Source: Cinnamomum chago
Taxonomy: Eukaryota > Streptophyta > Magnoliopsida > Laurales > Lauraceae
DNA: 64,000 nt
Assembly (NCBI GenBank): GCA_038049695.1
Contig: CP142459.1
Location: 69,184,001-69,248,000, forward strand
Direction: 5' to 3'
Part shown: piece after piece, positions 25,979-46,960 of the stretch
How the letters are laid out: each line of letters starts with the position of its first letter
How positions within the stretch are numbered: position 1 is the first letter of the stretch
Made by a program: the position numbers and the translations under genes
Notes under the pieces: generated by a model
The model's database searches: none
Told to the model about the DNA's origin: nothing
Seen by the model: only the letters and a program-made list of their open reading frames with translations

Positions 25979-28900
25979 ATGGCGTCTCTAGAGGATCTGC
26001 TTGCAGAAGAAGGCTTCAAAGGGAGAAGAATGAAGTCAATGCCGAGAAATTCTTTCGGATATAAAACTGTAAGTATGCCTACAAATAGTTACCGTGGTCA
26101 GATTTCTGAAATGTCTTCTCCAGATGTTAGGATTAGGACTGAAAGGACCAGACCTGATGTTTCTCAGCCTGGATCGAGACCGAGCATCCGAAAGCAGAAA
26201 AGTGAGAGAGTCATGGATAGGCGATCTAGGTCCAATCTCATCGAGATCGAGAGATTGACGGTTGTATCTAAGGATGATGCGCCAAAGATTGAGAGCGTTG
26301 GAGAAATTGAGTCTTGTGGTATACGTGAAGATGAGAAGTATACGGTTGGATCGTATGAAAGTTTGCGGGTTGTTTCGAAGTATAAAGTGAGAAATAACAC
26401 GGAGTTTCAAGAGACTTTGGGATTTGATGATAGGAATTGGAATGACGTGCAGAAAAACAAAAGCTTCAGTAACAGTGTTTCTGGTGAGTTGGTGGAAATT
26501 GAGACATTGAAAGATAAGTATGATTTGCAAGAAAATGGAAGCTATAAAGCTACAGAATCTCAGGAAGATGAAAGGTATGAAGTAGGATCTGCCAAAAATC
26601 TCTCGAAGAAAATGAGCTTTAGCAGTAAATCGCAAAACAAAAGGTCACAAAGCTACAAACTTGCTAGTGATAGTCAGAATCGAAGGCAGCGAAATCGTGA
26701 GCAGGCTGTTTCCGAGCCTGCACTGGATGAAATTGCAGTCCAGGCCATGATTTCAATCCTTGGTGGTTATGTGAGACGATTCATAAAGGATGAGAACTTC
26801 CGAGAATTGCTTCATCATAGCTGTATGTCTTGTCTAAGCTTACCCGATTCCGAAGAACTTGATCTTGCTGAAAATGCAGTGTTAGTCAATTTTGAAGAAG
26901 CTATCAAATCCATAGAAATAGTTGCTGAGGAATTGGGAAGTCCAAAGGAATTGAAGAAGGCCTCTTTGCAGCTTAGTGTTATTGCTGGGTTGAATTCAAA
27001 GGATTTAAAAGATGGCTTTACATCTGGGGTCCCCAATTCGCTTTTGGCGGCTTGCGCCCATCTCTACCTCAGTGTGATTTACAAGCTCCAGAAGAAAGAT
27101 AAAGTTTCTGCGAAGCATGCTCTGCAGGTTTTCTGTGATGCCCCCTCTCAAGCAAGGAAGAGTTTGTTGCCTGAGCTGTGGGACCAACTTTTTCTTCCCC
27201 ATCTTTCACATTTGAAGATGTGGTATGACCAAGAAGCTGATGCCATACCAAACACATCTAGCAGGTTGAGGAAACTGAAACTTCTCGAGAAAGTGTACAA
27301 TGAAATACTGGATAGTGCTACTTACCAGTTTGCAGTTTATTATAAGGAATGGCTTACTGCTGGAATTGAAGCTCCAGCTGTTCCATCCATCCTTGTCCCC
27401 ACAGCATCTGTTTGTGGAATTTCACAAAAAGATTCACATGGACCTTTGCCAGAACAAGGACCTAGTCCAGCTGATTCCGTCTCCCCTCAGCCAATTATCA
27501 GCAAAACATTCTATGAAACTGTTTCTGGTCGTGCTAATAAATCAGATGGCTCTAATGAAGTGAATGATGAAGGGGAGGAGAATTTTACTGCTTGTTCAAG
27601 AAGTAGCTTGGATGGTACTATTGAAGAAGACAGAAAAGATAATTACTTCCTTGAGCCTGGAACGTTCAAGGGACAACACATCCAAGAAGGCTCTGTTACA
27701 AATTCAGTGAATGCACCTCTTCCGGTAACTGTCAATAGTTCCTTCCTTTTTTTTCTTTTTTCATTTTTGGATGCCAGTAGTTACTATTTTGCACTGGTTA
27801 CTAACTGTGCTACTAAAGATGTTATTTGGTTATTATTGAGAACTTTGTGACAAGTCTTGACTATCAGAAGTTGGATGCACGAAATGAGCATCACAAAAGA
27901 ACAAATGCAGCCTTTTATGATGTTAAATTTAATGTCATGCCAATTTCACTTTTTTATATTGCCCGTCTACTCTTTGTAATGTTAAACAATGGTCCTCTTT
28001 GGCTTTCTTCTCAGCCTCCATATGGTGTCACCCAAGTTATTTACCTATCAACTTTCATGTTTAGCAATTAGAAATGAATCAAGTGTTCTAGTATTGTCAA
28101 TCATGACTGAAGAGAAGACTAATGTTTGATTTTATTTTATTTTTTCAATAATGACTGAAGAGAAAACTGATATTTGATTTCCTTTTTCACCCTTCCAAAA
28201 CCTAATTCTTGTATTTGTTCATCACAAGAGTCATTATTAAGGATTTTCCATTTTCTTCTAATATTTGTTTATAACTGATTACTTCATCATCCACACCTTC
28301 CAGGCAGGACTGTTGTTGGAACCTGAGATTTCATTGGAATCGCACCAAATGGCTATTGAAGAGGTAAAAGAGCTAAAGGAAGTTGACACCACACATTGTT
28401 GCCAGAATATATCAGGGAGCACAGCCATGCTTAATGTGCTTACACTTAAGAAGTTAGCAACATCCGTTTTCTTATCTCAGGAAGCTGGAGACTCCCCAGA
28501 TTCCATTGCAGATGCCCCTAAGGTGTAATCGAAGTTCATGACTATGCCCAATTTGTGTAGCGATATACTGAAAATTTGTGACCTACATTTTTGGTTTTCT
28601 AATTAGGGATTTTTGTTGGATTCTGACTATCACAATTTTCATAATGCCACTTTTTGTGCAGCAGGGCAACTTAAGATCTTGTATAAAATGTGAATTCATG
28701 AAAACTGGGCTGGCATCAAATGCTTCGAATACTGACTTACCTGTCATAAGCTCTAGGTATGAGTTTCTTAATTTGATGAATATTGCCTTCTTTTTTAACA
28801 GGGTTGAAAACAAATCATAGTTATGTTTATCAGTGCAGGGCAATTTGCAAATTATAGATATTTTGAAGAAAGCTCCTTTCTCTCTAGTACTCCCAAGGAT

Positions 28901-31900
28901 TTTGTCTGCCCTTTAACAGGCCAGTTGTTTGAAGACCCCGTCACCCTGGAGACTGGCCAGACCTATGAGCGAGAGGCCATTAAGAAATGGTTCGCTCAAG
29001 GAAACACAACATGCCCAGTAACTGGGAAGACTCTGGGATTGGTGGCAGTGCCAATTACCAATTTTATTTTGAAGCGCGTTATTGAAGGCTGGAAATCTGT
29101 ACACTGTAGAAATCTTTTGGCTTTTGCGAGTCAAATGGCTGGAACCTCATTTAACAATGAATTCAAATCCAAGGATGTAGCTGCCATATCAATATTAGAG
29201 CAGCTTCTCACTGGTTTTGACAGAGAGGAAAGAATGGAGAATGCCAAACATCTTATCTCTCTTGGAGGCTTGCAGTTTCTTGTTCGAAGGTTTGAATTGG
29301 GAGACTTGGAAGAAAAAACATGTGTCGCTGCACTTTTGTCATGCTGTATCTTGGCAGATGGAGTTTGCAGAAACTACATAGCAAAAACCATAAACAAGCC
29401 AAGTTTCATTGAGCTCCTTCACAGTAAGCAAGTAAATTCACGAACAAATGCGGTGTTGCTACTGATGGAACTGATCTGCTTAAACAGGTTTATTAGATTT
29501 AATATATTGCTTTTTTTTTTCTGATGTCATGGGACTCAATTTCCTTTTCCATTTATGTATCTACATGCCTTGCCAAAATCTTTTAAAGTAAGCCTTTAAA
29601 ATATCAGTCGTGTTACTTCATACAGTGATGAAATCATAAAAGTGCTTGTGGAATTGGCATAACTATTCTTAAGGTTTTTCTCACTATCAGAAAACAAGAT
29701 TTTTGTTTCTATTGGTCATGTGAATCCAGTTATAAATAATTTGACTATTTTCCACTCAAAAGTTGATTTAATTGGTTTTTTTCAGGTCTTTGTTTTCCTT
29801 TTGATTGAATATATGGAGCCTGGATGACTTAATGAAAAAAAAAATTAGTGATTTGTCTGAATCTTGTAATTGCTCCATTGACCTATCAAACGCGCCCTTG
29901 AAAACTTTTTTTCTAACTGCAGTTGCTCATGTTAGCATTGTTTAGCAGTTTTTATCAGGCCTTACTATCTGCAATTTGAATCTTATCCCTGAATCCCATT
30001 ATCTAAGAATCTTAGGAGGGAGTGTCTCTTGATTCTGCTGTCTAATGATGTTTGATTGTTTTGTTTCCTTTGTCTAGTTGTTTTTGTTTTAGTTGCCTGG
30101 TTGTTTGGTTTAGAGCTGGTCTGTGCCTTTTCAGTCCAGTTCTTTTTTGGAGCAATGAAATATACTGTTATAAAAATAAAAAATAAAAAAAGATCACAAT
30201 TTTCAATTTGAATATCTTTTTCCCTGTAAAATGCAAGCGTCAAAATTTAAGTAATGGAGGGTTTTTTTTCTTTTTTCTTTTTTTTTTTTCAGTCTTTGCC
30301 TTTTTCATTCTTTAGAACTTTTATGTCTTTTATGCCCAAGTAGTATTTCTTTCATTTGTAGTAAGTGAACACAAAACGAAGGGCTTAACCTCTTTTGGTT
30401 TTAAACTAGGGAAAAAGTTAGAAGGTGAGCCAACCATGTGATTACTACACTAGTTAGATATCTCTCTCATTAGAAGATACCTAGGCTACCATTCAGGGGG
30501 GTGCAAGATCATATTAGTACCAATTAAAGAATAATGAATCATGAGAGGGGATATGGCCTCAATAATGATGACAATGATATAATATGTATGCATTTACATT
30601 TATATGTGTGTGTTTGGTTCATGTGTTTCAGCTATCAAATAATTTTCCAATCTGATTTGATTTTCTTAATATTGTTATTCAGGTCATCTGCAATGAGAAT
30701 ACTTAGTTTGTGTGGTTTGGGTTTTTACTTTTTAGTTCTGGCTGAGGTTTTCCCTTTATATATTCAAATCATGTGTACTGCTTGATACATTTCCACCACT
30801 GAAAGAAATTTTCTTGTTTTGTGTTTTCACGTCACAGGAGGACGCAAATCGCATCATTCTTGAGCGCTTTGCAGAATGGAGGGATTATGAATACATTGCA
30901 TGTTCTACTTGTCTATCTGCAAACCTCTCCATATGAACAAAGGGCCCTGGTTGCTGTACTTCTCCTACATTTTGACCTTATGGTATGCTTCTTATTAAGT
31001 TTCACATTTTCTTGGTGATGATTTGCCAACCCCGGATAGATGCGATAAGATTTTGGTGATGATGATTTGAAATTATATTGTTTTTCCACTCAATTCCATT
31101 ATTTGTGACATCCTCCTTTGACCCTGGTGGAGACTGGAGAGTAACAAAGAAAAAGCACATGTTACAGCACGTTTGCATGAAGGGAAATTTGTTTTTATGA
31201 ATCAGATTTATACACATAGAAGACACAACGGAACACCTTCAATTCTATTTCAGGCACACATTATTTTTGAACAACTGAGGACCTTTCGATGGTACACTTG
31301 ATCAAGTAACAAGTAATTGAAACAGTATCTCACAAAGTGACATGAAGCAAATGTCTATTCTTCTAATTTGGTTACTCAATTCTGTCAGGGACATATATGA
31401 ACAAGAAGTTTTAGAACTGATCCTATTGTCCATTATCACTATTTAAAGTTCAAATTGTGTTATGAAACTGGCTACATGCTCATTTATGAAACTTTTAAAG
31501 ATGAGGAGTACTTCATCTCTATTTTGCATCAAATAGTTCAAGTCATTGGAACGCATCACCAATAAATGAGACAAAGTACTAAGAACCATGAGATGGATGG
31601 AATGGGAATTGGGCCTCAGAGTCAGATATCAGAGTAAACCATTGAAAATGTAACATTGCAACTTTTATTGACCCTAAAGGGATAGGTGTTCTAATGATGC
31701 TTTAATAGAATGGAGATTTCACGAGGAAAACTGTTATCTAATGTTGCAAGGAAGGAGATGTTTAATGAAAAATGGAAGGGTTGCCCAAATGATGATATAT
31801 AGATCCTCGTTGACATTTAAACAAGGAACAACTACTATTTGGGCGTTGAGAATGAAAGAGATATACCTGTTCTCTCTTTCACCAATCACCTTCTTTGTCT

Positions 31901-34900
31901 ACTTATCATGAAATAGATAGTAACCAGAGTAGAAAGCTATACAACTATCAGAATTTATTTATTTTTTTCTGTTAAACTGCTATTAGACAATAAATTGGTG
32001 GATAAGATCAAAACAACGACTGAGGGTAAGAGTTATGATGTACCAGTCATGTGATCAGTGGCCTCAGAATAAATTAGCCAAGATTAAGAAGCAGTAGAAC
32101 CATGAACCGGAGCAGAAGTATTGCCTATCTGAAGTATGTCTATAGAAGAGGTTCATTCGACTATGGGCAATATCTGGACTATAGAGTCATATTCACCTTT
32201 GAGAAATTGATCCATCTTCCTCTCTAAAGGTGCAGTTGTAGACACTTTTAGTGCCGGTTGAAGTGGAAGTCACATCAGTGGCATTTCTGGATCTGGCATT
32301 TCTTCAATGCATACAATACTGATCAAATCCTGGACCACACAAACCATTACTCCTCTTGAGGTCCATCACTACTATTAATTCCAATTCTGACTCTTCCTTT
32401 CACATGGTTAGTGTTTTATGTATGAAAGCTGATCCGTCAAGAGGTGACTGGGATAATTTCATCACATTTTCATATAATTCATTGTGCTAATGTCACATTG
32501 AGATACCACCTTCCGGTTTCTTTCTTTCCTTTTGTCCAGTGTTTTGCTTGGTAGTAAACCCAAGTGCTTATGGCGTCAGCTTTTGGGTGCCAAATCTCAA
32601 GCTTTTGGCAGTAACTCTGAAAATCCAAGGAAATTGTGTATGCAATCTGATCTGGGGTCAGCTATGCACAATGCTTCATGTAATGAATTTCTATATGCGA
32701 ATATAATTTTTAATAATCTTGATCATACTGGATTTGCTTGTTGTGAGCTGAACAGAATCTCAGCCCCTCAGGTGATTTGTCCTTAAGGTCACTCTCTTCT
32801 AGTAATTGTTTCTCAAGGGGTTCCTTATTGTGGCCCTTTATTTGTATTTTGTCAGTTTTTGAGTTCATTTTTTTCTTATAAAACTAGTTGTTTATTGTCT
32901 TTACCAAGCAATTTCTAGTTGGGATTAAGGGCTACACATCCATCACATCATGCATGTGTCCATTCTGAAACAAATTGCACACACAAATGTGTGACTCCTG
33001 GCCACATGGGTGGACATCTAAGCCAATATTGTTTTTGGCATTTGGATGCCCATAATACTTGGTGGCTGGGTTTATTTTAGAGTATTTATTTCGTAAAGAC
33101 TAGTATACAAAATAAATCTTAAATAAGTAGAGTTAATATTTTAGTTTGCTCTTTTATTTAGTCATGTAATGTCTACATTATATTAGGCTCAAATAAGTAG
33201 AGGTGATTGCTGCTAATTTCGTCTGTATTCTTAAAAACTCAAATAGTTGGCCATAACAAAATTTGGGATCTTAGGAAATTTGATATCCTCCTGATTGAAC
33301 AACTTCATGTTGTAGGCTGAGCCCCGAAAGTATAGTATATACAGAGAAGAAGCTGTCGATGCTATTATTGTAGCTCTGGAATGCAGTGTGATGCATGAGA
33401 AGGTCCGAGAACAGTCATGCAGAGCCCTTCTTATACTGGGGGGACATTTTTCGTACTCTGGAGAGGTAAAAACTCTGGCTTGGTTGCTAAAGCAAGCAGG
33501 GTTTTGTGATAGTTCTGAAGCCAACTTGTTCGACAAAGATGATGAGGACATGGCATGGGTACATTTAGTTTATTTAATGCCTCTTTTATTTTCAATTTAT
33601 TTAATGCTTCTTTAGATTTTAAATTGAAGTTCTTAGTACATAATATGCTAGAATCTAGGTTTTTCGGTTTTGTTCCTAAGGACTGCAAAATGGATATTTT
33701 TGGCTTAGGAAGCGAGGAAATATCTCTGATTCAAAACCTGACCTAAAGCACATTGAATGAGACGCTAATGGCAACAAATTGGGCTTGGTCTATCAACACT
33801 TTAGTTCTGTACAATTTGGAAAAGCAAGCCCAACTTATTTAAACTTGAGCATGATCCCGTCTCAACTTGCAAATATATTCTGACCGTTCCATTATCCTGT
33901 CATTGATGAAGCTTCTTCGACACTGTATGTTTTTAGGCGGAAGAAGATAAGGCAAGTGAAGAGTGGCGGATGAATTTGACAGTTCTGCTGCTTGGTAATG
34001 GAAAGAAATCGTTCCTCGAGTGCATTTCCAAGTGTTTAGGCTCTGGAAACTCCGATTTGGTGACAGCATGTCTCACCACGGTAGCATGGCTGAGTCAAGC
34101 CCTTGCTTCTACGACAGATGCTGAATTCCAGCTCTCTGCATTCTCATTTCTCATCCCTTCACTAAAACAGAACTTGGAGAATGAACAAATCGAAAATAGA
34201 GTACTTGCTTCTCTTTGCCTGCTCAACTTCAGCAGGATTTCAGGTGAGCTTCCTCTCTTTGTGAATGATGTTGTTGGCCTTAGAGATCATAGCATGAGAC
34301 TTCTTTAGCTAGCCTCCCAGAAATTTCCGAAAAGCAAAAAAATACATGACCTCAGTCCCCTAACCTTCCTTATCCTTCTTAAAGCTCAAGCCTCCATGCA
34401 AACAATGTGGTTTTTTCCCTTATGGGTTGGGATAGTTATTCATGGGCAAATGAAGAGATACTTGTGGAGCAAATTTTTGCAAGCCTCCTATCATTAGTTA
34501 AGCCTTTTTGCCCTAATGGTCATGGCCTCAAGCAGAAACTCAGAGGTTGGCATGGCATGGATTAACTAAACATTTGAGGTTACAGAATCTTGCGTAATCA
34601 AATTATCTTACTTCTGTGTAAAAGTAGCACAGACGCCCATTGACATGAATGAAAAGGTTAGAGCTGATGCGTGTGTTGGTGCTTTCCCCTTTGCTTGCTT
34701 TTGTCCTGCCATGCATGATGCATCCTTTTATCAGTTTATATGTTATCCCATGCCAAAGGAAATGGTAGGTTTGCTTTTTCTATGTCCTAAGGCAATTGCT
34801 TGGAAGAGCTGAAACAGTTCATGACTTAGGGAATATGTTTTTCCCTTTTTTTCCCGTGGATCCACAGCCTGATTTGATTACACTACATTGCCATTTTGTG

Positions 34901-35027
34901 AATTGCAGAATGCCGGGTTCTGTTGATGACATTTGCTGAAGAGATCATGGCTCCTCTGCGGAGCCTTGCAGAGGTTACATGGACAGCTGAACAACTCTGT
35001 TCCATTATTTCAATTAATACACTCTAA
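25979..35027 (+). CDS. LIN-family U-box/armadillo E3 ubiquitin ligase (8 coding exons, 1175 aa)
   Basis: Coding exons 25979-27724, 28304-28522, 28662-28756, 28834-29487, 30838-30982, 33316-33558, 33937-34243 and 34909-35027 join without frame breaks (3528 nt), all with GT-AG borders. The N-terminal half (1-about 245) is charged and low in complexity. A helical segment beginning around EIAVQAMISILGGYVRRF follows. A U-box (about residues 709-782) with DFVCPLTGQLFEDPVTLETG recruits E2 enzymes. The rest is armadillo-like helical repeats including YREEAVDAI and CRALLILGG. This layout matches the plant LIN/CERBERUS-like putative E3 ligases; legume LIN and CERBERUS act in rhizobial infection. Unlike those proteins, no WD40 repeats follow: the frame ends at SIISINTL. 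The start at 25979 is the first in-frame ATG; the open frame upstream of it has none. Introns 4 and 5 exceed 1.3 and 2.3 kb. Confidence 0.88.
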
Positions 35028-38000
35028 ATTCTACAGGTTCGAGGTCAGATGCTCTTCCCTCTCCTAGCTGAGAATGAGATTTGAGTACTTCTTGTGTGTT
35101 TTAATAGTTTATATATCTGAGGAATGGTTTTGGGGTAGGTAATGGTCACAGTTTACCTTTTTTTCGTCTTGTTCGTTGGTGTATCTTTATAATATGTATC
35201 ATTGATGTATCTATCTTCTGTAGCAGGGACTACTGAAAAAAGTATGTTGCGCTGGTACCGTCATATTTAATCAATAATTACTAATAACAAGGTTATTTGA
35301 GGCAAGCAGTAGACCTTTATTTACTCTTAAGAACCTGATTTTGTAGTCCTCAAAAGTCTCAGACTGAGGACTGCATCTCCTTGTTGAGGGCGTTGCATTA
35401 CATGAGAGGAATTGAGGTTTAGAATCTGCTGAGTTCTACTTTCGTGCCGAGTCTTTTATGCTTGATTCAGTTTTTTTTCCTTGAGTATTCCACTTACAGC
35501 ACCCAACATTGTAGGAAATACTACTGCTACAGGAACAGCTTGCACGATTCCACAAAATGGGGGAGTACACTTACATGTATTTCAGAATTAGTGATACCAT
35601 GTTGATTGTATATGGCTTAAATTTTATTTGATTCAATAATCATAGCCATTGAATTAAGACCATGCCAAAAGAGATAATTATGATCGTCAGATCAAGCTAC
35701 TTTTTTAACTATACATGATCCATAATCAACCCATATCACCAAACAGGAGCTAAAGTAAGCCCAAAAGATTGGTATAATTTGTATGGTGGCTCCATTTGTA
35801 TACAAAATTTCCAAGAATAGTTAAAATTTCTCTGTTGTTTCGTCCATCTCATTCGTCTTACGAGGTGCTTGATGAAGAACCTGTGCATCATTATTTTTTT
35901 CTTGTTTTGATAGCACAAGCTGTTGATCAAGTGGCATCATGGATACCTTAATATCTTCTATCAAATGTTCGCAGTCCTCAGTGTCTAGGGCAGAACTTAG
36001 CAATGATTAATCCTAAATTAAGCGGCCATTTGCCTTTTACTTGTGGAATGGAAAACTGGGTTTTGCATATACAAGTGTTACACATGTGTAAAACATTACC
36101 ATGTTTGTCAAAACCACCATTTTTTCTATTGAATACATTTAATGTTTTAAATGTGTTTTTGGATTTTTTTAACCTTTCCACAATTACTCAAAATCTCTAA
36201 AGATTTAGATGTGAACTAATTGTGCTGATGCTTACTTTATGGGGTTCAAACCTGCAACCTGTCCGAGAATTACCACCTGTACCACCACTTAGCTAAAGTG
36301 GCATATGTAACATTTTACTACCTTTAAGGAACAATAAAAGACTAAAAATGACCTCATTTATGCATCACATACCTAAATGAGTGCAAACCGTTTACGTAAC
36401 CATTACACAGGCATCATTCACGTATCTAAATGAGTGCAAACAAATGACCCCTATCTCAGATTCTTAGTTTGAACCATCCAAAGAAAATGTCTCGTGTGAT
36501 ATAATGTTCAGTTTCATGCCCATCATGATACTAACTATTTGGGATCACATAAGGTGGAGCATAACACATATCCCGTGACTCGAACACCTGACCTATCAGA
36601 CTTTGATACCATTTATATAATCTTACACCCTATTAAGCTGTCACTTATCCCAAAACTAATTAGTGATAGAAAACGGTACAGCGAGGGTTCCACCACAATT
36701 ATAACCGCTAAGGAGCAAGGATGGACGTTGACCTCAACAACATATCCATTTGTGTGCATTTCAGATATGAAATCCATCTTGATGTCTGTCTATCAGTGGA
36801 TGCAAAGTTTTTGTACCAACAGCTAAACATAACACCCCTTGAATCTCTGATTAGGAGATTGGTTTTTGCTTTCACGAGGATGGTTTCGAATAAAAGAATG
36901 ACCTAAAAGGGAACCCATCTTGGCCCTTCAGATCAACTGGATCTTGGTCCAACAATAATGGAGTGAGATTACTGCACATCCGTAGGCGGCTCAGAACAAG
37001 CTCATTCATAGACACCTTAGCCCAATTTTCCAGGACCAATAGATAACAATGAATATAAGCTTAAATGCCTGAATATTGCTTCCAGCAAACCCAATATTTT
37101 TACATGGCCAAGCAATTTCAAAATGAGCCCCAGTCCAGACCTGATAAACATACAGATTGAGTTCGTACAATCTTCAAATCTCCAAGAAATAGACCATGTT
37201 TAAGCCTACTCTTATCCAGGAGTGTCCGGGCTCCATACATGCTAATCTTGATAACTAAATTGTACAGAAGCTGAAGTTCTCGTCTGGAGGAGCTTCAGAA
37301 CAAGTCAGAAGTTAGATGATGCAGACTAATTAAATAGCACCCCCCTTGGATGTATAAACCCACACTGAATTATGAAAATAAAAGGGGGCCAGAGGTTGAG
37401 CGTACCTGGAATAGAGCAAGGCCCGGATCACCACCCTGAAGCTCTGGGTTGACAGACAGGACTACTGAATAGTCAAGTTTCTACATTTCTCATTAAAGAA
37501 AAAGGCCACCCATCTAGTCCGAATTCTTAAGTTCAATTCACCCATAATTAGTAATTTTGTGACCACTCTCAAACCTCTGTGATCAAAATTGTGGCAGGGA
37601 AGGAAAAAAAAAAAGGAAGAAAGAGAGAGATCACATACAGATCTCAAAACTTTGAGAAGCAGACAACGTGCATTCAATTTTTTTTTTATAACTTACAACA
37701 TGCATTCATTTAAATAATGATTCGAGAGCGCTTTAAGATTAATTGACCACTACAGATATGGCTAGCTCAACAATCTGCCAACGAATGGAATCCATCAGAT
37801 AAGGTTGCGAAGACCCATAGCTGGGGAAGAAAAAAAAAAGAAGGGATTCTGTAGACCATTTCCTCATCCTCTCTGACCAACCTGTACAACCTGCTATCAT
37901 CAACACAAAACTACAAGATTATAGTCCCACGTAGAAAAATTTAACACCAATGAAGAGATCATCTTAAGTTCTATTCTGATTTATCATAGAAAAGGAAAAT

Positions 38001-38824
38001 CACAAATAGAATTGATGTGAATGTCTTTCCACTACTATCCTAAGTTCACATGTTGCACAATCATGTATAGTCCTATTACAGTAACACAAACTAATCACTT
38101 ATAACATCAGAGGCCTCCAGGCCCCAAGTCAACAGTCAAAGGACGTTTGCTTATTGTCAATAATGTACTGAGGATCTCTGTCACTCCACATTTCCTTCTC
38201 CATGATAATAGGATACAAGCATTAATGAGAATCACAGCAGTTTATACATCACAACAGTGGTTTTGAACCTGCACTGAACCCTGACACATTTGTCTAGTGG
38301 TTGAGTCCAAGTAGTGGGTTAACCCACCAGATGCTTTGCTCATGCTTTTTCTGATGGCTGCCCTGTCCTCACTACTTTCGTCTTATTCTATTTTTAGGAA
38401 AAATATAATTTTAATGCCTATAGTTTTAAAAAGTACAGCACAGCTTAGAGATAATTAAATTACTCATTTTTACATGAAGACCTGGGTCTGAGACCCCAAA
38501 AAATGTTAATTTTATTTCAACAAGAATAAACAACATAACAGAAGGGAAGGAACACAAAGCACTCTAAATCAGTAATAACTTCAACCATGAGTTTTAAATG
38601 AGAATGGACCAGCAGTTTCAGACAACTATAGGAACTGCTTCCCATATCCAATAACATAATTACACTGCGCTTGCAATGAGTAACTTAGTATAAATCTCAA
38701 AAGCTCCTTTCCTTCTCTTACGTGTTTCCTTTTGTTGATATAGATCTCCATCCTGAATAAAATGGAAAGGGAACAAGAAAAAAAAGGGATGGAAAACCAG
38801 CCTTTTAACGTGTATACTAAAAAT
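35028..38824. other. Convergent intergenic region between the E3 ligase and kinase genes
   Basis: Holds the two 3' flanks. A coding-like minus-strand frame is at 35821-36003 (listed separately). At 36238-36300, minus strand, is a tRNA-like A/B box pair (tagctaagtggtggta, ggtttgaacccc) without a tail, perhaps an old SINE head. Nothing else recognised. Confidence 0.45.
35821..36000 (-). pseudogene. Possible orphan exon, function unknown
   Basis: On the minus strand, after an AAG acceptor-like site, about 58 codons of protein-like composition end at TAA. They include ALDTEDCEHLIEDIKVSMM and QAPRKTNEMDETTEKF. No neighbouring exons or ATG were found. It could be the remains of a last exon, or chance. 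Family not recognised. Confidence 0.2.
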
Positions 38825-45970
<7,146 letters not shown>

Positions 45971-46870
45971 GAAACAGAGAGAAATTCCAAGACTCTAAAA
46001 CCTTTCTCTCATTAAAAGGAATCACATCAACTAAAACACGAAAAAGAATAGGAAGAAGATGAAGATGATGATGATGATGTTGTTGTTGTTGATGATGAAG
46101 AAGAAATCAAGAGAAAGTCCTAGCCCTAAATCAACCAAAAAAAAACACTCCAAATCTAATTCAATTCAAATTTTCAATATCAATTACACGAACCGAAGCC
46201 GAATATTCCAAATTTTGAAAATCAGTTACACGAACCACAACCAAATAATTCCAAATTTCTAAATTCAGTCACCCGAACCGAACCTCAGCTGAAATTTTAC
46301 AAATTTCACAAAAATCAATTACACAAACATCAGCTGAAATCCTCCAAATCTCAAAAATCAATTACATGAACCCTTCGGATGAAGATCTCCAAATTTCAAA
46401 AATCTGACAAAGCGAGCAACAAATCTAGAGCTTTTCAGCTAGAAAAAAAACAGATGAAATCTATATAAAAATAAATAAATAAAAGGCCTGATCTGATCAT
46501 AAACAGATTAGATACAAGCCTCTATCAGATCTATCCAAGCTTCTCCAACGAATCTTTCCAGAGAAATCTAGGGTTTTCAAAAGGTGAAAACAACAAGAAG
46601 ATGGAAAATTTGAGAAACTAGAGGGATGGATGATGAGAAAGCACAAGAGATGAGGTTAGATGAAGCAGATGTATTTTTCCTTACCAGCCGAAATGAAAGA
46701 GTGGATTCAGAGCTGGCATTTAAAGGCACGGATTTCTTGATGCGCTCCTTCATTGCGATTTCGGAAAATCACGTTTCCAAGACATGAGAGGAGCTTTCGA
46801 GGAATTCCATTTCCCCTCTTTTTTTTTATCGTTTTTCGCGGTGGTTTTGGTTTCGCAGAGAGAGAAAGGA
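45971..46870 (-). promoter_or_regulatory. 5' leader and upstream region of the calcium-dependent kinase gene
   Basis: On the minus strand, a good splice donor (ctg|gtaagg, GT at 46684-46683) could open a leader intron ending shortly before the ATG at 45970. The region contains GAT/TGT trinucleotide runs near 46060-46100. No TATA box could be assigned. Confidence 0.35.
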
Positions 46871-46960
46871 GACTGCTGACCATCTTTCTCGGTTTTGTTT
46901 TACTATTATATTTCGGGAGATTTTCAAACGAGGACTTCAATTTTACTCATGTTTCAAAAA

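Noticed and set aside
26036..26635. 199-codon minus-strand ORF opposite the E3 ligase first exon
   Set aside because: Lies wholly inside a coding exon on the other strand; composition is biased and no domain is recognisable.
30030..30190. A-rich segment resembling a LINE 3' tail in an intron of the E3 ligase gene
   Set aside because: Only the A-rich end is suggestive; no coding part or flanking duplication.
32540..32771. Possible extra exon in the fifth intron of the E3 ligase gene
   Set aside because: It has AG and GT borders, but its length (232 nt) would break the frame between the two phase-0 flanking exons.
36238..36300. tRNA-like A and B boxes on the minus strand
   Set aside because: The spacing is suggestive of an old SINE head, but there is no tail, no flanking duplication and no cloverleaf, so not called as an element or a tRNA gene.
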